Notes: generated by a model not told the origin, from the letters alone. 64,000 nt of DNA from Streptomyces tendae (GCF_014650435.1 NZ_BMUY01000019.1:46945-110944); one strand, 5' to 3'; positions 1 through 8,365 are shown, numbered from the stretch's first letter. Program-made: numbers and translations.

Positions 1-1
1 A

Positions 2-325
2 CGCGCCGCCGGACCCGTCGGCCTGACCCTGCGCTCCGCTTCCGGCAACCGCGGCTTCCTGCGTCGCAGCATGTGCTCGCTGTGCCTGACCACGCATACC
101 GGCGGCGGCGTCTGCCTCATGACCGCCCCCAAGGCAGGCCCGGCCGGCCGCGAAGGCAACTCGGTGGGCCTCTACGTCTGCGCCGACCTGGACTGCTCGC
201 TGTACGTACGGGGGAAGAAGAAGGCGGCACCGGGCGGGCGGATGGAGGAGTCGCTCACCGTCGAGCAGCAGATCGAGCGCCTGCGGGGCAACCTCGACGC
301 GTTCGTGGAGCGGATCCTCCACTGA
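2..325 (+). CDS. FBP-type treble-clef zinc-finger protein, 3' part only
   Basis: The reading frame is open from the first base of the window, so the gene begins upstream. The visible 107 residues contain a CSLC pair (RRSMCSLC), then GGGVCLMTA and a second CADLDC cluster. This Cys-X2-Cys / Cys-X4-Cys spacing is that of the FBP C-terminal treble-clef zinc finger found in actinobacterial proteins labelled fibronectin-binding. The last 30 residues are a charged helix. The link with fibronectin comes from distant homologues and says little here; a nucleic-acid or ribosome-related role is as likely. The N-terminal part, and so the full length, is not visible. Confidence 0.8.
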   Translation, partial: RAAGPVGLTLRSASGNRGFLRRSMCSLCLTTHTGGGVCLMTAPKAGPAGREGNSVGLYVCADLDCSLYVRGKKKAAPGGRMEESLTVEQQIERLRGNLDAFVERILH

Positions 326-725
326 GGCCGACGGGGGTGCTGATGTGTCACACCCCCGTGGGCCGGGGCCCGCCCGCGGATCGGTCCCGGAAAAGCCGTG
401 AATCTCCACAGTGTTCATCGCTCGGTCGCACCGTCGCGACGCGGTCACCGCTCACTGGGCGGACCGCGCGCGCCGGGGCGCAGAAGAGCCCTTTGCCCCA
501 GGGGATGGCGTGAAGATCCGGACGCTTTCTCCGACCGCATTCACACACCGGTGAAGTCGGCGGCGCCGGGCCACGGCGGGCAACGGCTCGGCGATGGTGG
601 GCCGTTCGGCCCCGTGCTTTGATCAATGCGCGCGGCACGCCGACGGCCCTCGCCGGAGCCCCAACTCCGGTCGACGGACGTGCGTACCGCACCGCTCCCC
701 TTCCCCACGAAAGGAAAGACCTGCC
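326..725. other. 400-bp intergenic stretch
   Basis: No convincing coding sequence was found. It holds a probable terminator for the upstream zinc-finger gene (331-359) and the untranslated leader of the double-glycine peptide gene. A short palindrome TTGATCAA lies near 617-626, and AAAGGAAAG just before 726 is the ribosome binding site. No clear -35/-10 pair was recognised. Confidence 0.5.
331..359 (+). terminator. Hairpin terminator after the FBP gene
   Basis: A perfect 9-bp stem (ACGGGGGTG / CACCCCCGT) with an 11-nt loop starts 6 bp after the stop codon. There is no T-run, as is usual for Streptomyces terminators. Confidence 0.6.
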
Positions 726-950
726 ATGAACACTGTCCCCCAGGTCGAAACGGCCGAGATCTCCGACGCGGACCTGGACCAGGTGTCCGGCGGCGTCGGC
801 CTCACCGCGGGCACGGCCCTCGTCGCGGGCGACGGCGCGTTCGCCGCCGGCCTCCACGCGGAGTCCGGCCCGTTCTCCCTCACCGGCGGCCTCGGCGTCT
901 CGGCCCCCTTCGGCGGCGCGGCGGCCCACGCCCACACGACGAGCGTCTGA
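726..950 (+). CDS. Orphan double-glycine leader peptide (bacteriocin/RiPP precursor-like)
   Basis: This is a 74-residue peptide. ATG at 726 is chosen over the longer frame because AAAGGAAAG lies 8-16 bases upstream and the leader motif follows at once. The N-terminal 25 residues are acidic and end in ISDADLDQVSGG (residues 13-24). This matches the usual L-S/D-X-E/D-L-X-V-S-G-G cleavage motif of leaders cut by C39-type peptidase transporters or used by lanthipeptide-like enzymes. The remaining 50 residues are Gly/Ala/Ser/Thr-rich with no Cys, so a lanthipeptide core with thioether rings is excluded. No modifying enzyme, C39 transporter or immunity gene lies within the window nearby. A strong hairpin follows (975-1006). 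The function is unknown; the leader assignment is by motif only. Confidence 0.6.
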   Translation: MNTVPQVETAEISDADLDQVSGGVGLTAGTALVAGDGAFAAGLHAESGPFSLTGGLGVSAPFGGAAAHAHTTSV

Positions 951-974
951 GCCGACCGCAGCCCCGCACCACAC

Positions 975-1006
975 CCGGGCCCCGGACCAGTGCGTCCGGG
1001 GCCCGG
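975..1006 (+). terminator. Strong hairpin terminator after the leader-peptide gene
   Basis: A perfect 12-bp inverted repeat (CCGGGCCCCGGA / TCCGGGGCCCGG) with an 8-nt loop lies 25 bp after the peptide stop. It makes the peptide gene a self-contained transcription unit. Confidence 0.75.
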
Positions 1007-1106
1007 TTCGCGCGCTAGGCAACCGGGTTGTCCAAAGGGCTGCGTTGCCCGAGTGTCCGGAACTACCGTCTCGGCAAGGGTTTGCAGGCTGATGTGAGGA
1101 GACCTC

Positions 1107-1934
1107 ATGCTGACGCCGGTCGCGGACGGTGTGCTGGTACACCAGAGCGAGTTGCTGCGGAACAACACCGTTGTCGTGCAGGGCGAGGCCGGTGTGCTGG
1201 TCGTTGATCCCGGGTTGACGACCGGCGAGATGGGCTGCCTGGCGGAGGACCTTCGCCAGTTGGGTCAGCCCGTCGTGGCAGGTTTTGCGACGCATCCGGA
1301 TTGGGATCACGCGTTGTGGCACCCCGAGCTCGGGCAGGTGCCCCGTTACGGCACGGCCCACTGTTCGGCGTACCTGCGAGAGCTCCGCTCCGAGGAGGGG
1401 TGGCAGGCTCGCGTCGCAGCAGGGCTGCCTCCGGAAATCGCCGACGAGACACCGTTGGAACTGTTCGGTCTCATCGTGGGGTTGCCCGCTGGAGCAGAGC
1501 TGATTCCGTGGAACGGGCCTGAGGTACGGGTGATCGAACATCCGGCCCATGCTCCGGGCCATGCGGCGCTGTTGGTCGAGGATCGCGGGGTGCTCGTCGC
1601 CGGCGACATGCTGTCCGATCTTTTCGTTCCGATGCTCGACGACACGGAGCATCCGGTTGAGGACTATCTCACCGGGCTACGGCTCCTGGAGAAGGTGGCG
1701 GACGACGTCGAAGTGCTCGTGCCGGGGCACGGATCCGTCGCCCTCGCCGATCAGGTCCGGGTGCGGATCGACCAGGACCGGGAGTATCTGCACGCGCTGA
1801 GGGACGGCCGCGCTCCGGACGACCCGAGGCTCGGGTCTTCGGTCGAGCCCGGCTGGGAGTGGGTGAACGACATCCACGAAGGCCAGGCCGCGAGGATGGC
1901 TCGACGAAGCGAACAGAACTGCGCCGACCGCTAG
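1107..1934 (+). CDS. Metallo-beta-lactamase-fold hydrolase
   Basis: This is a 275-residue soluble protein. The HxDxDH metal motif is present as HPDWDH (residues 63-68), followed by a metal His in HAPGHAA, an Asp in VAGDM and a His in the VPGHG loop. This is the full set for a two-metal MBL-fold enzyme. The Trp inside the motif and the long helical insert after it (about residues 75-125) place it outside classical beta-lactamases and glyoxalase II. The substrate cannot be told. GTGAGGAGACCTC precedes the ATG. It is followed within about 40 bp by a small membrane-protein gene on the same strand. Confidence 0.85.
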   Translation: MLTPVADGVLVHQSELLRNNTVVVQGEAGVLVVDPGLTTGEMGCLAEDLRQLGQPVVAGFATHPDWDHALWHPELGQVPRYGTAHCSAYLRELRSEEGWQARVAAGLPPEIADETPLELFGLIVGLPAGAELIPWNGPEVRVIEHPAHAPGHAALLVEDRGVLVAGDMLSDLFVPMLDDTEHPVEDYLTGLRLLEKVADDVEVLVPGHGSVALADQVRVRIDQDREYLHALRDGRAPDDPRLGSSVEPGWEWVNDIHEGQAARMARRSEQNCADR

Positions 1935-1976
1935 TTGGCAGGGTCGGTTCGGCGCGGCGGCCGGGGGAGGGAACGC

Positions 1977-2654
1977 GTGGTGCGGGAGTGCTGGTTCTGC
2001 GGGGAGGAGACTCCACCGTCGTGGCACGACCACGTCCTGGGGTTGCACAGGGACGCGGACACCACCATGACCCCGTTCATCATCGTCCTGCGCTCCACCT
2101 GGCGGATGGAAACCGTGTCCGTGCCCCGCTGCGCCCGCTGCCACACCGGGCACCAGCTGGAGCGGACCGCGGCGGTACTCTCCCTGGCCGCGTTGATCGC
2201 CTACGCCGCCAGCGGCCAGCTGGACCGGCTGCTGGGCATCCTGTCGCCTACGCCCGGGGAGCGGGTGGTCGCGGCCGTCTGGGCGGCCGTCGCCTGTCTG
2301 CCGGGGCTCGTATGGATCGCGATCCGCCTGGGCCGCCTGCCGTGGCAGCGCCTGGCGCCCCGCCGCAGGGGCTACGCCCGCCACCACCCGGAGTACTTGG
2401 AACTCCGAGCGGACGGCTGGAAGCCCCGGGCGGGCCCTCTCCACTACTGGCGAAGCCCGCCCAACCCCCATCACCCTCCGCCCGCGAATCGCCCCCGGCG
2501 GCTGATCGGGGGCTCCTTCGAGCTGCTCGGAGCAGCCTGCGGGCTCGCCGTCCCCGTCGCCTATTTCACCGGTTACGAAGAACTGGCCGGAGTCCTCATC
2601 GCGGCAACGGCCGGGCTGCTCTTCGTGGCCTCGAAGGTCAAACCCGAGGACTGA
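1977..2654 (+). CDS. Membrane protein with N-terminal Cys4 zinc-binding segment
   Basis: The product has 225 residues. A start at GTG 1977 is preferred to the TTG at 1935 because GGGGGAGGGA lies just upstream of it. The N-terminus has CWFC and, about 45 residues on, CARC, which would form a Cys4 zinc site on the cytoplasmic side. Then come two hydrophobic segments (about residues 62-82 and 92-118), a basic loop rich in Arg, Pro and His, and two further hydrophobic segments near the C-terminus (about 180-218). I do not recognise the family. The 3' end overlaps the DUF397 gene on the other strand by 17 bp. Confidence 0.6.
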   Translation: MVRECWFCGEETPPSWHDHVLGLHRDADTTMTPFIIVLRSTWRMETVSVPRCARCHTGHQLERTAAVLSLAALIAYAASGQLDRLLGILSPTPGERVVAAVWAAVACLPGLVWIAIRLGRLPWQRLAPRRRGYARHHPEYLELRADGWKPRAGPLHYWRSPPNPHHPPPANRPRRLIGGSFELLGAACGLAVPVAYFTGYEELAGVLIAATAGLLFVASKVKPED

Positions 2655-2859
2655 CCGCGCCCGGCCAGGCCACGAACGTCGTCCACGTCGCCGATTCGAC
2701 GGCGAGGCGGGGGCCGTCGGGGCGCTTGGAGTCGCGGATGTGGATGGTGGCGGGGGTTATCGCGACCTCGACGCAGTCGTTGCCGTCTCCGCTGCTGCTG
2801 TAGCTGCTCTTGAACCAGACGGGGCCGGGGGCTTCCGAGGCTGAGGTGACGCGGTTCAT
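2638..2859 (-). CDS. DUF397 domain protein
   Basis: This 73-residue protein is almost entirely the DUF397 domain: WFKSSYSSSGDGNDCVEVA near the N-terminus, then IRDSKRPDGPRLAV and a W-x-x-F motif. Such small proteins are encoded in many copies per Streptomyces genome beside an XRE regulator with a DUF5753 C-terminus, and family members include partners of WhiJ-like regulators. Its start overlaps the stop of the upstream XRE gene by 4 bp (ATGA), so the two are translationally coupled and likely act as a pair, perhaps antitoxin-like or as a regulator modulator. Confidence 0.9.
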   Translation of the reverse strand: MNRVTSASEAPGPVWFKSSYSSSGDGNDCVEVAITPATIHIRDSKRPDGPRLAVESATWTTFVAWPGAVSPRV

Positions 2860-3710
2860 GACTCTCCAAGCATCTGCTCGATGACGGCCCGCGACTCTCG
2901 GGGCGTGAGAGCCTGGGCCCGGATCATGCCATAGCGCAGCTCAAGGATCCGGAGCTGCTTCGGGTCGGACACCGGCCGCCCGTTGAACGCTCCTTCGGAG
3001 CGCCCCACCGCCGTACCGTCCGGAAACTTCAGGACCTCGATCATGCCGCCCGTGCCGAAGTGCTCCTCGCAGTCGGTCGGCATCACCTGAATCGAGACGC
3101 TTCGCAACTCGCCCAGCTCGAGCAGTCGTTCGAGCTGCCCACGCCACACCATTCTGCCCCCTACCGGTCGGCGAAGCGTCGCCTCCTCCTGGACAAAACT
3201 GAGGGTCGGCGCCGGGGACCGCTCGAACACCGACCGGCGTGCCAGTCGTGCCGCAACCATGCTCTCGGTCTCTTCCTCGGTGTACGCGGGCAGCCACGTG
3301 TCGAAGAGCGACCGCATGTGTTCCTCGGTCTGCAACAGCCCGTGGACGTTGTGGTTGGCGTACAACGAGACCTCCACCGCTGTCGCCTCCAGCTTGGCGA
3401 GTTCCCGCACCTGCTTGGGATACCGGACCCTCTTCACGTCCTCCCAAGCCGCAGCGATGAGACCGCCCGCGTCGAGGACCTGGTCCGCCTTCTCCAGGTA
3501 CTCCCGCCGGGGAATCCGCTTCCCGCCCTCCACCTTGTAGACGAGATCCTCGCCGTAGCCGACCGCCACCCCGAAGTCGCCCGCCCGCATGCCCACCGCC
3601 TCGCGGCGCAGCTTCAGCTGCCTGCCCACGGTGGTGAGGACGGCCACGCCCCACTCGTCGTCCGGGTCGACCTCCCAACCCGGCTCGTCCGCCTCGCCGT
3701 TCACCGGCAT
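2856..3710 (-). CDS. XRE-family regulator with DUF5753 C-terminal domain
   Basis: The product has 284 residues. ATG 3710 is chosen because GGAGGGG sits 5 bases upstream; GTG 3716 would fall on that site. Residues about 20-80 form the helix-turn-helix (LKLRREAVGMRAGDFGVAVG and following), and the rest is the DUF5753 domain typical of WhiJ-like Streptomyces regulators. The gene overlaps its DUF397 partner by 4 bp. DUF5753/DUF397 pairs are linked to developmental control in S. coelicolor, but most copies have no known target, and nothing here identifies one. Confidence 0.9.
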   Translation of the reverse strand: MPVNGEADEPGWEVDPDDEWGVAVLTTVGRQLKLRREAVGMRAGDFGVAVGYGEDLVYKVEGGKRIPRREYLEKADQVLDAGGLIAAAWEDVKRVRYPKQVRELAKLEATAVEVSLYANHNVHGLLQTEEHMRSLFDTWLPAYTEEETESMVAARLARRSVFERSPAPTLSFVQEEATLRRPVGGRMVWRGQLERLLELGELRSVSIQVMPTDCEEHFGTGGMIEVLKFPDGTAVGRSEGAFNGRPVSDPKQLRILELRYGMIRAQALTPRESRAVIEQMLGES

Positions 3711-3754
3711 CCGCACCCCTCCGTCACACGCGTCCTATCGCGATGCGCGTCACG

Positions 3755-4678
3755 TTAGACGGAGTGGCGACGCAGGGTGACGGGATGCGGGCCTCCTGTC
3801 ACCCGGACGTGCGTCAGCGACGTCAGGATCTCCTCGGCGTGCGTCCACAGCAGGGCCCCGCCGATGCCGGGGACGACGCGGCGGCGGGCGCCGGGGATGC
3901 GGGAGGCGAGCAGGGCGCCGTTGTCGGGCGAGTGGGCGGTGTCCTGCTCGCCGTACCAGATGTCGACGGGCAGGGTGAGGGAGCCGAGGGCGAAGGGCCA
4001 CCGTCCCATGGCCAGAACCGTGTCACGGGCGTAGCCGGCCGCCGCGCCCCGGGCGAATCCCTCGGCGAGGGCGCGGCGGTAGGCGGCGGAGAAGCCCGGG
4101 TCCCGGTACACGGCGAGGTCGCAGTCCGGGCTGCCGGCCATGACCAGGTCCCACATCCTCTCGGCGTCGAACCCCGCGAAGAACTCCTCGGCACCCGAGG
4201 GGTCGTGCACCGCGCGTTCGGTCAACGCACGCAGTTCGGCGGGCAGTACGGCGGCGAACTCGGGGGCCGCCACCTCGTCGGCGGCCGACACCAGGGCCAG
4301 CGCGGAGACGAGGCCCGCCTCCGCGCAGGCGAGGGCGAACGGAGCGCCCTGCGAGTTGCCGACCACGGCGGGACGGTCGAGGCCGCGCCGGGTACACAAC
4401 TCCCGCACGTCGGCGGCGAAGTCCGCGAAGGTTCGGCCGGGTGCGGGCGTGGACGCGCCCAGGCCGGGCCGGTCGACGGAGACGAGGCGGATGCCGAGGG
4501 CGGCCACGGCGTGGGGGCCGAAGCCGAGGCTTCGGCTGGTGGCCGCGCCGGGGCACAGCAGGACCGGCGTGCCTTCCTGCGGGCCCCACTCGGCCCAGCC
4601 GAGCAGGCGGCCGTCCGGCAGCCGCGTCTCACCGAGGCGGGCGGGGGTGGTGGTGTGGACGGTCATGGCCCCCATCAT
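3755..4678 (-). CDS. Alpha/beta-fold hydrolase
   Basis: The 307-residue protein shows the alpha/beta-hydrolase pattern: an oxyanion segment near LCPGAATSRSLG, the DRPGLGAS turn, the nucleophile elbow GNSQG (about residues 149-153) and a late Asp-His region around WYGEQD and the C-terminal third. The nucleophile is Ser. The ATG at 4678 and the ATG 12 bases inside it are both possible; a GGGGG run precedes the second. The substrate is unknown. It stands alone, between the XRE regulator and an MFS pump oriented the same way. Confidence 0.85.
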   Translation of the reverse strand: MMGAMTVHTTTPARLGETRLPDGRLLGWAEWGPQEGTPVLLCPGAATSRSLGFGPHAVAALGIRLVSVDRPGLGASTPAPGRTFADFAADVRELCTRRGLDRPAVVGNSQGAPFALACAEAGLVSALALVSAADEVAAPEFAAVLPAELRALTERAVHDPSGAEEFFAGFDAERMWDLVMAGSPDCDLAVYRDPGFSAAYRRALAEGFARGAAAGYARDTVLAMGRWPFALGSLTLPVDIWYGEQDTAHSPDNGALLASRIPGARRRVVPGIGGALLWTHAEEILTSLTHVRVTGGPHPVTLRRHSV

Positions 4679-4739
4679 GCTGCGGGGGCGGGCCGCTCCG
4701 CACCGCCCTTTCCGCCGACGCGCTCCGGGCGGGCGCCCG

Positions 4740-5966
4740 TCACCGCCGTACCGCCTCCACCGGCTCCGGCACGTGCCCCGCGATCACGCGCTCGCGGCTG
4801 GGCGCCGGTGCGGTGACGGCGCGGCGGCGGTCCACCGCCCGTGCCGTCGCCGCGACCGCGAGGCCGAGGACGGCCAGGGCCGCGCCCGCCGTCGCCGGGG
4901 AGGTGGCCCCGAATCCGGCGGCCAGGGCGAGGCCGCCGATCCAGGCGCCGCCCGCGTTGGCGAGGTTGAAGGCAGCCTGGTTGGCGGAGGAGGCAAGGGA
5001 GGGGGCCGCGGCGGCCTTCTCCATGACCATCAGCTGGAGGGGAGAGCCGGTGACGAAGGCGGCCATGCCGAGCAGGGCCACCGACACCGCGGCCGTGACG
5101 GGCGTGCGCATCAGCAGGGGGAACGACGCCAGCACGACGACCAGGGAGGCGAGGCCGCCGAAGAGGGTGCCGCGCAGGGAGTGGTCGGCCAGGCGGCCGC
5201 CCAGCAGGTTGCCCGCGGTGGCGCCGACGCCGAAGAGGGCCAGCAGCAGCGTCACGCTGGTCTCGGCGAACCCGGCGGCGTCGGTCAGCATCGGCGTGAT
5301 GTAGCTGTAGGCCGCGAAGAGCGCGCCGAAGCCCGCGACCGTCGTGCCGAGCGCCAGCCAGACGGGAAGGGAACGCAGGGCGGCCAGTTCGCCGCGCAGG
5401 CCGGTGGTGGGGGCGGGGGCGCTGTCGCGCGGGATGAGGAAGGCCAGCGCCGCTATCGCCGCCACGCCGATCGCGCTCACGCCGAGGAAGGTGGCCCGCC
5501 AGCCGAGCTGCTGGCCCATGGCGGTGGCGGCCGGGACGCCGACGATGTTGGCGACGGTGAGGCCGAGGAACATCAGGGAGACGGAGCGGGCCCTGCGTTC
5601 CGGCGCGACCATGCCGGTGGCGACGACCGCGCCGACGCCGAAGAAGGCGCCGTGCGGCAGGCCGCTGACGAAGCGGGCGGCGAGCAGGGAGATCTCGCCG
5701 GGGGCGACGGCCGAGAGGGCGTTGCCCACCACGAACAGCGCCATCAGGGCGATCAGAACCGCGCGGCGGGACATCCGGGTCGTCGCCGCCGCGAGCAGCG
5801 GGGCGCCGATGACGACACCGAGCGCGTAGGCGGAGACGAGGTGGCCGGCGGTGGGGATGGAGATGCCCAGGTCGTCCGCGACGTCGGGCAGCAGGCCCAT
5901 CATCACGAACTCGGTGGTACCGATGCCGAAGGCGCCCACGGCAAGGGCGAGCAGGGCCAGGGGCAT
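4740..5966 (-). CDS. MFS drug-efflux transporter (DHA1, AraJ/Cml-like)
   Basis: The product has 408 residues with about 12 membrane segments. The first helix carries GIGTTEFVMMGLLPDVA, a signature of the AraJ/Cml branch of 12-helix drug:H+ antiporters, and loop 2-3 has R-M-S-R-R in place of the classical motif A. The start at ATG 5966 has GAAAGGCGAG upstream; a longer N-terminus is Arg/Pro-rich and unlikely. An inverted repeat at 6036-6052 lies 70 bp upstream. The substrate is unknown. Confidence 0.88.
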   Translation of the reverse strand: MPLALLALAVGAFGIGTTEFVMMGLLPDVADDLGISIPTAGHLVSAYALGVVIGAPLLAAATTRMSRRAVLIALMALFVVGNALSAVAPGEISLLAARFVSGLPHGAFFGVGAVVATGMVAPERRARSVSLMFLGLTVANIVGVPAATAMGQQLGWRATFLGVSAIGVAAIAALAFLIPRDSAPAPTTGLRGELAALRSLPVWLALGTTVAGFGALFAAYSYITPMLTDAAGFAETSVTLLLALFGVGATAGNLLGGRLADHSLRGTLFGGLASLVVVLASFPLLMRTPVTAAVSVALLGMAAFVTGSPLQLMVMEKAAAAPSLASSANQAAFNLANAGGAWIGGLALAAGFGATSPATAGAALAVLGLAVAATARAVDRRRAVTAPAPSRERVIAGHVPEPVEAVRR

Positions 5967-6035
5967 GAGGGGTCTCGCCTTTCGAGAGCGGGGTCGCGTA
6001 CGGGAGGCCGGGAGGGCCGGGCGGGGACGACTGTA

Positions 6036-6052
6036 TGTTCCCGTACGGAACA
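6036..6052. promoter_or_regulatory. Inverted repeat, possible operator of the MFS pump
   Basis: TGTTCC and GGAACA are perfect 6-bp arms around CGTAC, in the 120-bp gap before the MFS gene. No regulator gene is adjacent. The operator role is inferred from position and symmetry only. Confidence 0.35.
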
Positions 6053-6086
6053 AAGACTCTCAGGGCGGGTATTCCGCAGACGAATT

Positions 6087-7139
6087 CTAGGAAGCCGTTG
6101 TGTCGACCTTCACACGCGCGGCGATCGGCAGGTGGTCGCTGCCGGTCGCCGGGAGGGTCCAGCTGGTCGTCGGTTCCACGCCGGTGACCAGGATCTGGTC
6201 GATGCGGGCCATCGGGAAGGACGCCGGCCAGCTGAAGCCGAAGCCGTCGCCCACGGCGCCCTGCGGGGAGCGCAGCTGGGAGGTGATCGCGGTGAGCGAG
6301 CGGTCGTTCATGGTGCCGTTGAGGTCGCCCAGCAGGATCTTGCGGGGCAGCTTCTCGTCGGCGATGGCCTCGCCGAGGGCGTCGGCGCTCTTGTCCCGCT
6401 GCCGCGCGGTGAAACCGGCCTCGAGCTTCACCCGTACGGAGGGCAGGTGGGCGACGTAGACGGCGATCGGTCCGGAGGGCGTGGCGACGGTGGCGCGCAT
6501 CGCGCGCTTCCAGCCCAGCTCGATGTCGACCGGCTTCACCCCGCTGATCGGGTACTTGCTCCACAGCCCGACGGTGCCGACCACCGCGTGGTGCGGGTAC
6601 TTGGCCGCCAGCGCCTTCTCGTACGTCGGTACGGCGGACGCCTTCAGTTCCTCCAGGGCCATCACGTCCGCGCCGGCGGCGGCGACGGCGCGGGCGGTGC
6701 CCGCCGGGTCGGCGTTGTCCGCGTTGACGTTGTGCGTGGCCACGGTGAGGTCGCCGCCGGAACCGGTCTTGTCGAAGAGCAGGCCGCCGAAGAGGTTGAG
6801 CCACACGCTCACCGGCACCACCAGCGCGATCAGCGCCGTCGCCGACTTGCGCACCAGGGCGATCACCAGCAGGACCGGAATCAGCAGGCCGAACCACGGC
6901 AGGAAGGTCTCGGTGAGGCTGCCGAGGTTGCCGATGGCGTTCGGGATGTGCGAGTGGGCCGCCATGACCGCCGCCAGGAGCAGCGCGACCACGGCCGTGA
7001 CCAGGCCCCGGCGCCAGATCCGCCGGTCACCGCGCCAGCCGCTGACGGCCCGGTCGAACAGGCGCCGAATCCGGGGTTCCCGGCGCTCGGGATCCGAGCC
7101 GCCGCCGTCCGTCTCCGTCATGTACGCCTGCTGCGCCAT
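6087..7139 (-). CDS. Membrane-anchored endonuclease/exonuclease/phosphatase-family protein
   Basis: The product has 350 residues. After a short cytoplasmic Arg-rich start, three hydrophobic segments (about residues 45-62, 80-96 and 102-120) precede a C-terminal EEP domain. Visible EEP motifs are ATHNVNADN, the Glu in ALEELKAS, GDLNGTMND and the terminal SDHLPI. These correspond to the metal and catalytic residues of the DNase I-like fold. Such Streptomyces proteins face outwards and may hydrolyse phosphodiesters; the substrate is not known. GTGAGGCAACGGT precedes the ATG. Confidence 0.88.
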   Translation of the reverse strand: MAQQAYMTETDGGGSDPERREPRIRRLFDRAVSGWRGDRRIWRRGLVTAVVALLLAAVMAAHSHIPNAIGNLGSLTETFLPWFGLLIPVLLVIALVRKSATALIALVVPVSVWLNLFGGLLFDKTGSGGDLTVATHNVNADNADPAGTARAVAAAGADVMALEELKASAVPTYEKALAAKYPHHAVVGTVGLWSKYPISGVKPVDIELGWKRAMRATVATPSGPIAVYVAHLPSVRVKLEAGFTARQRDKSADALGEAIADEKLPRKILLGDLNGTMNDRSLTAITSQLRSPQGAVGDGFGFSWPASFPMARIDQILVTGVEPTTSWTLPATGSDHLPIAARVKVDTTAS

Positions 7140-7458
7140 ACCGTTGCCTCACTGCCTGCTGTGCACACCGTCGCCCCCTGTGACTCAGCACCATAGGGGA
7201 TGATCGGTTCCGATCCCGCCGCCCTGGACGGCCGTACGGGCACGAGGACGTACGGGCCGTCCCGCGGAGTTCCGCACTGTGCCGGGACGGGCGGCTCTGT
7301 GACACAACGGGCACATTTGACCCCATGAGCCGCACTCCGACCCCGGACGGGGTACGTGACGGGGGTCCCCTAGCCGCCGGGGCGCGACAAGTGCCACCAT
7401 GGAAGGGATCCGGGGACGCCGTCAGGGCGCCTCGAGATGACATGAAGGAGCCGTTGCC
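7140..7458. other. Divergent intergenic region between the EEP gene and panB
   Basis: This 319-bp region carries both divergent promoters, though no clear -35/-10 pair stands out. A large imperfect inverted repeat lies at 7226-7262 (GGACGGCCGTAC / GTACGGGCCGTCC, one extra G) and could form a hairpin or bind a regulator. AAGGAG at about 7444-7449 is the panB ribosome binding site. Confidence 0.5.
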
Positions 7459-8334
7459 ATGACGCAGCTTTCGGCTGCCCAGACGCCGCAGCGCACCCCC
7501 GCCGACGGGAGCAGGGCGCTGTACGGGGGCAAGATCAACCGCCGTATCACCGTCCGGGACATCACCGCCGCCAAGGAGCGCGGCGAGAAGTGGCCCATGC
7601 TCACCGCGTACGACGCGATGACCGCGTCCGTCTTCGACGAGTCCGGCATCCCGGTGATGCTCGTCGGCGACTCCGCGGGCAACTGCCACCTCGGCTACGA
7701 GACCACCGTGCCCGTCACGCTGGACGAGATGACGATGCTCTCGGCCGCGGTCGTCCGGGGCACCAGCCGCGCCCTGATCGTGGGCGACCTGCCCTTCGGC
7801 TCCTACCAGGAGGGCCCGGTGCAGGCGCTGCGCTCGGCGACCCGGCTGGTCAAGGAGGCCGGGGTCGGCGCGGTCAAGCTGGAGGGCGGCGAGCGCTCGC
7901 ACCGGCAGATCGAGCTGCTGGTGGAGTCCGGCATCCCGGTGATGGCGCACATCGGCCTCACCCCGCAGTCGGTCAACTCCATGGGCTACCGGGTGCAGGG
8001 CCGCGGCGAGGAGGCGGCCCAGCAGTTGCTGCGCGACGCCAAGGCGGTGCAGGACGCGGGCGCCTTCGCGGTCGTCCTGGAGCTGGTGCCGGCCGAGCTG
8101 GCCGCCGAGGTGACCCGGACGCTGCACATCCCGACGGTCGGCATCGGCGCGGGCCCGGACACCGACGCCCAGGTGCTGGTGTGGACCGACATGCTCGGGC
8201 TGACCGGCGGGCGGATGCCGAAGTTCGTCAAGCAGTACGCGGACCTGCGCAAGGTCATGGGCGACGCGGCGAAGGCGTACGCCGAGGACGTCGTCGGCGG
8301 CACGTTCCCGCAGGACGAGCACTCGGTGCACTAG
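7459..8334 (+). CDS. panB: 3-methyl-2-oxobutanoate hydroxymethyltransferase
   Basis: PanB transfers a hydroxymethyl group from 5,10-methylene-THF to alpha-ketoisovalerate, giving ketopantoate, the first step to pantothenate and CoA. The 291-residue protein is about 25 residues longer than the E. coli enzyme at the N-terminus. Family motifs are clear: MLTAYDAMTA, LVGDSAGNCHLGYETT (metal-binding Asp), VKLEGG, MAHIGLTPQS and GIGAGPDTDAQVLVWTDMLG. AAGGAG lies 9 bp before the ATG. It is cytoplasmic and monocistronic: a strong terminator follows at 8366-8399. The other pantothenate genes are not in this window. Confidence 0.97.
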   Translation: MTQLSAAQTPQRTPADGSRALYGGKINRRITVRDITAAKERGEKWPMLTAYDAMTASVFDESGIPVMLVGDSAGNCHLGYETTVPVTLDEMTMLSAAVVRGTSRALIVGDLPFGSYQEGPVQALRSATRLVKEAGVGAVKLEGGERSHRQIELLVESGIPVMAHIGLTPQSVNSMGYRVQGRGEEAAQQLLRDAKAVQDAGAFAVVLELVPAELAAEVTRTLHIPTVGIGAGPDTDAQVLVWTDMLGLTGGRMPKFVKQYADLRKVMGDAAKAYAEDVVGGTFPQDEHSVH

Positions 8335-8365
8335 CTCCACCAGCAGACCATCGCGGTACGACCGC

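Noticed and set aside
726..950. Lanthipeptide or thiopeptide precursor
   Set aside because: The core has no Cys and no LanM, LanB or YcaO gene is nearby.
1935..1976. TTG 1935 as start of the zinc-site membrane protein
   Set aside because: It directly abuts the upstream stop without a ribosome site, whereas GTG 1977 has GGGGGAGGGA upstream and begins just before the Cys motif.
4140..7196. Long plus-strand open frame (over 1000 codons) opposite the hydrolase, MFS and EEP genes
   Set aside because: Its composition is Gly/Arg/Ala/Glu-rich without motifs, and it is antisense to three recognisable genes. Long antisense frames are expected at this GC content.
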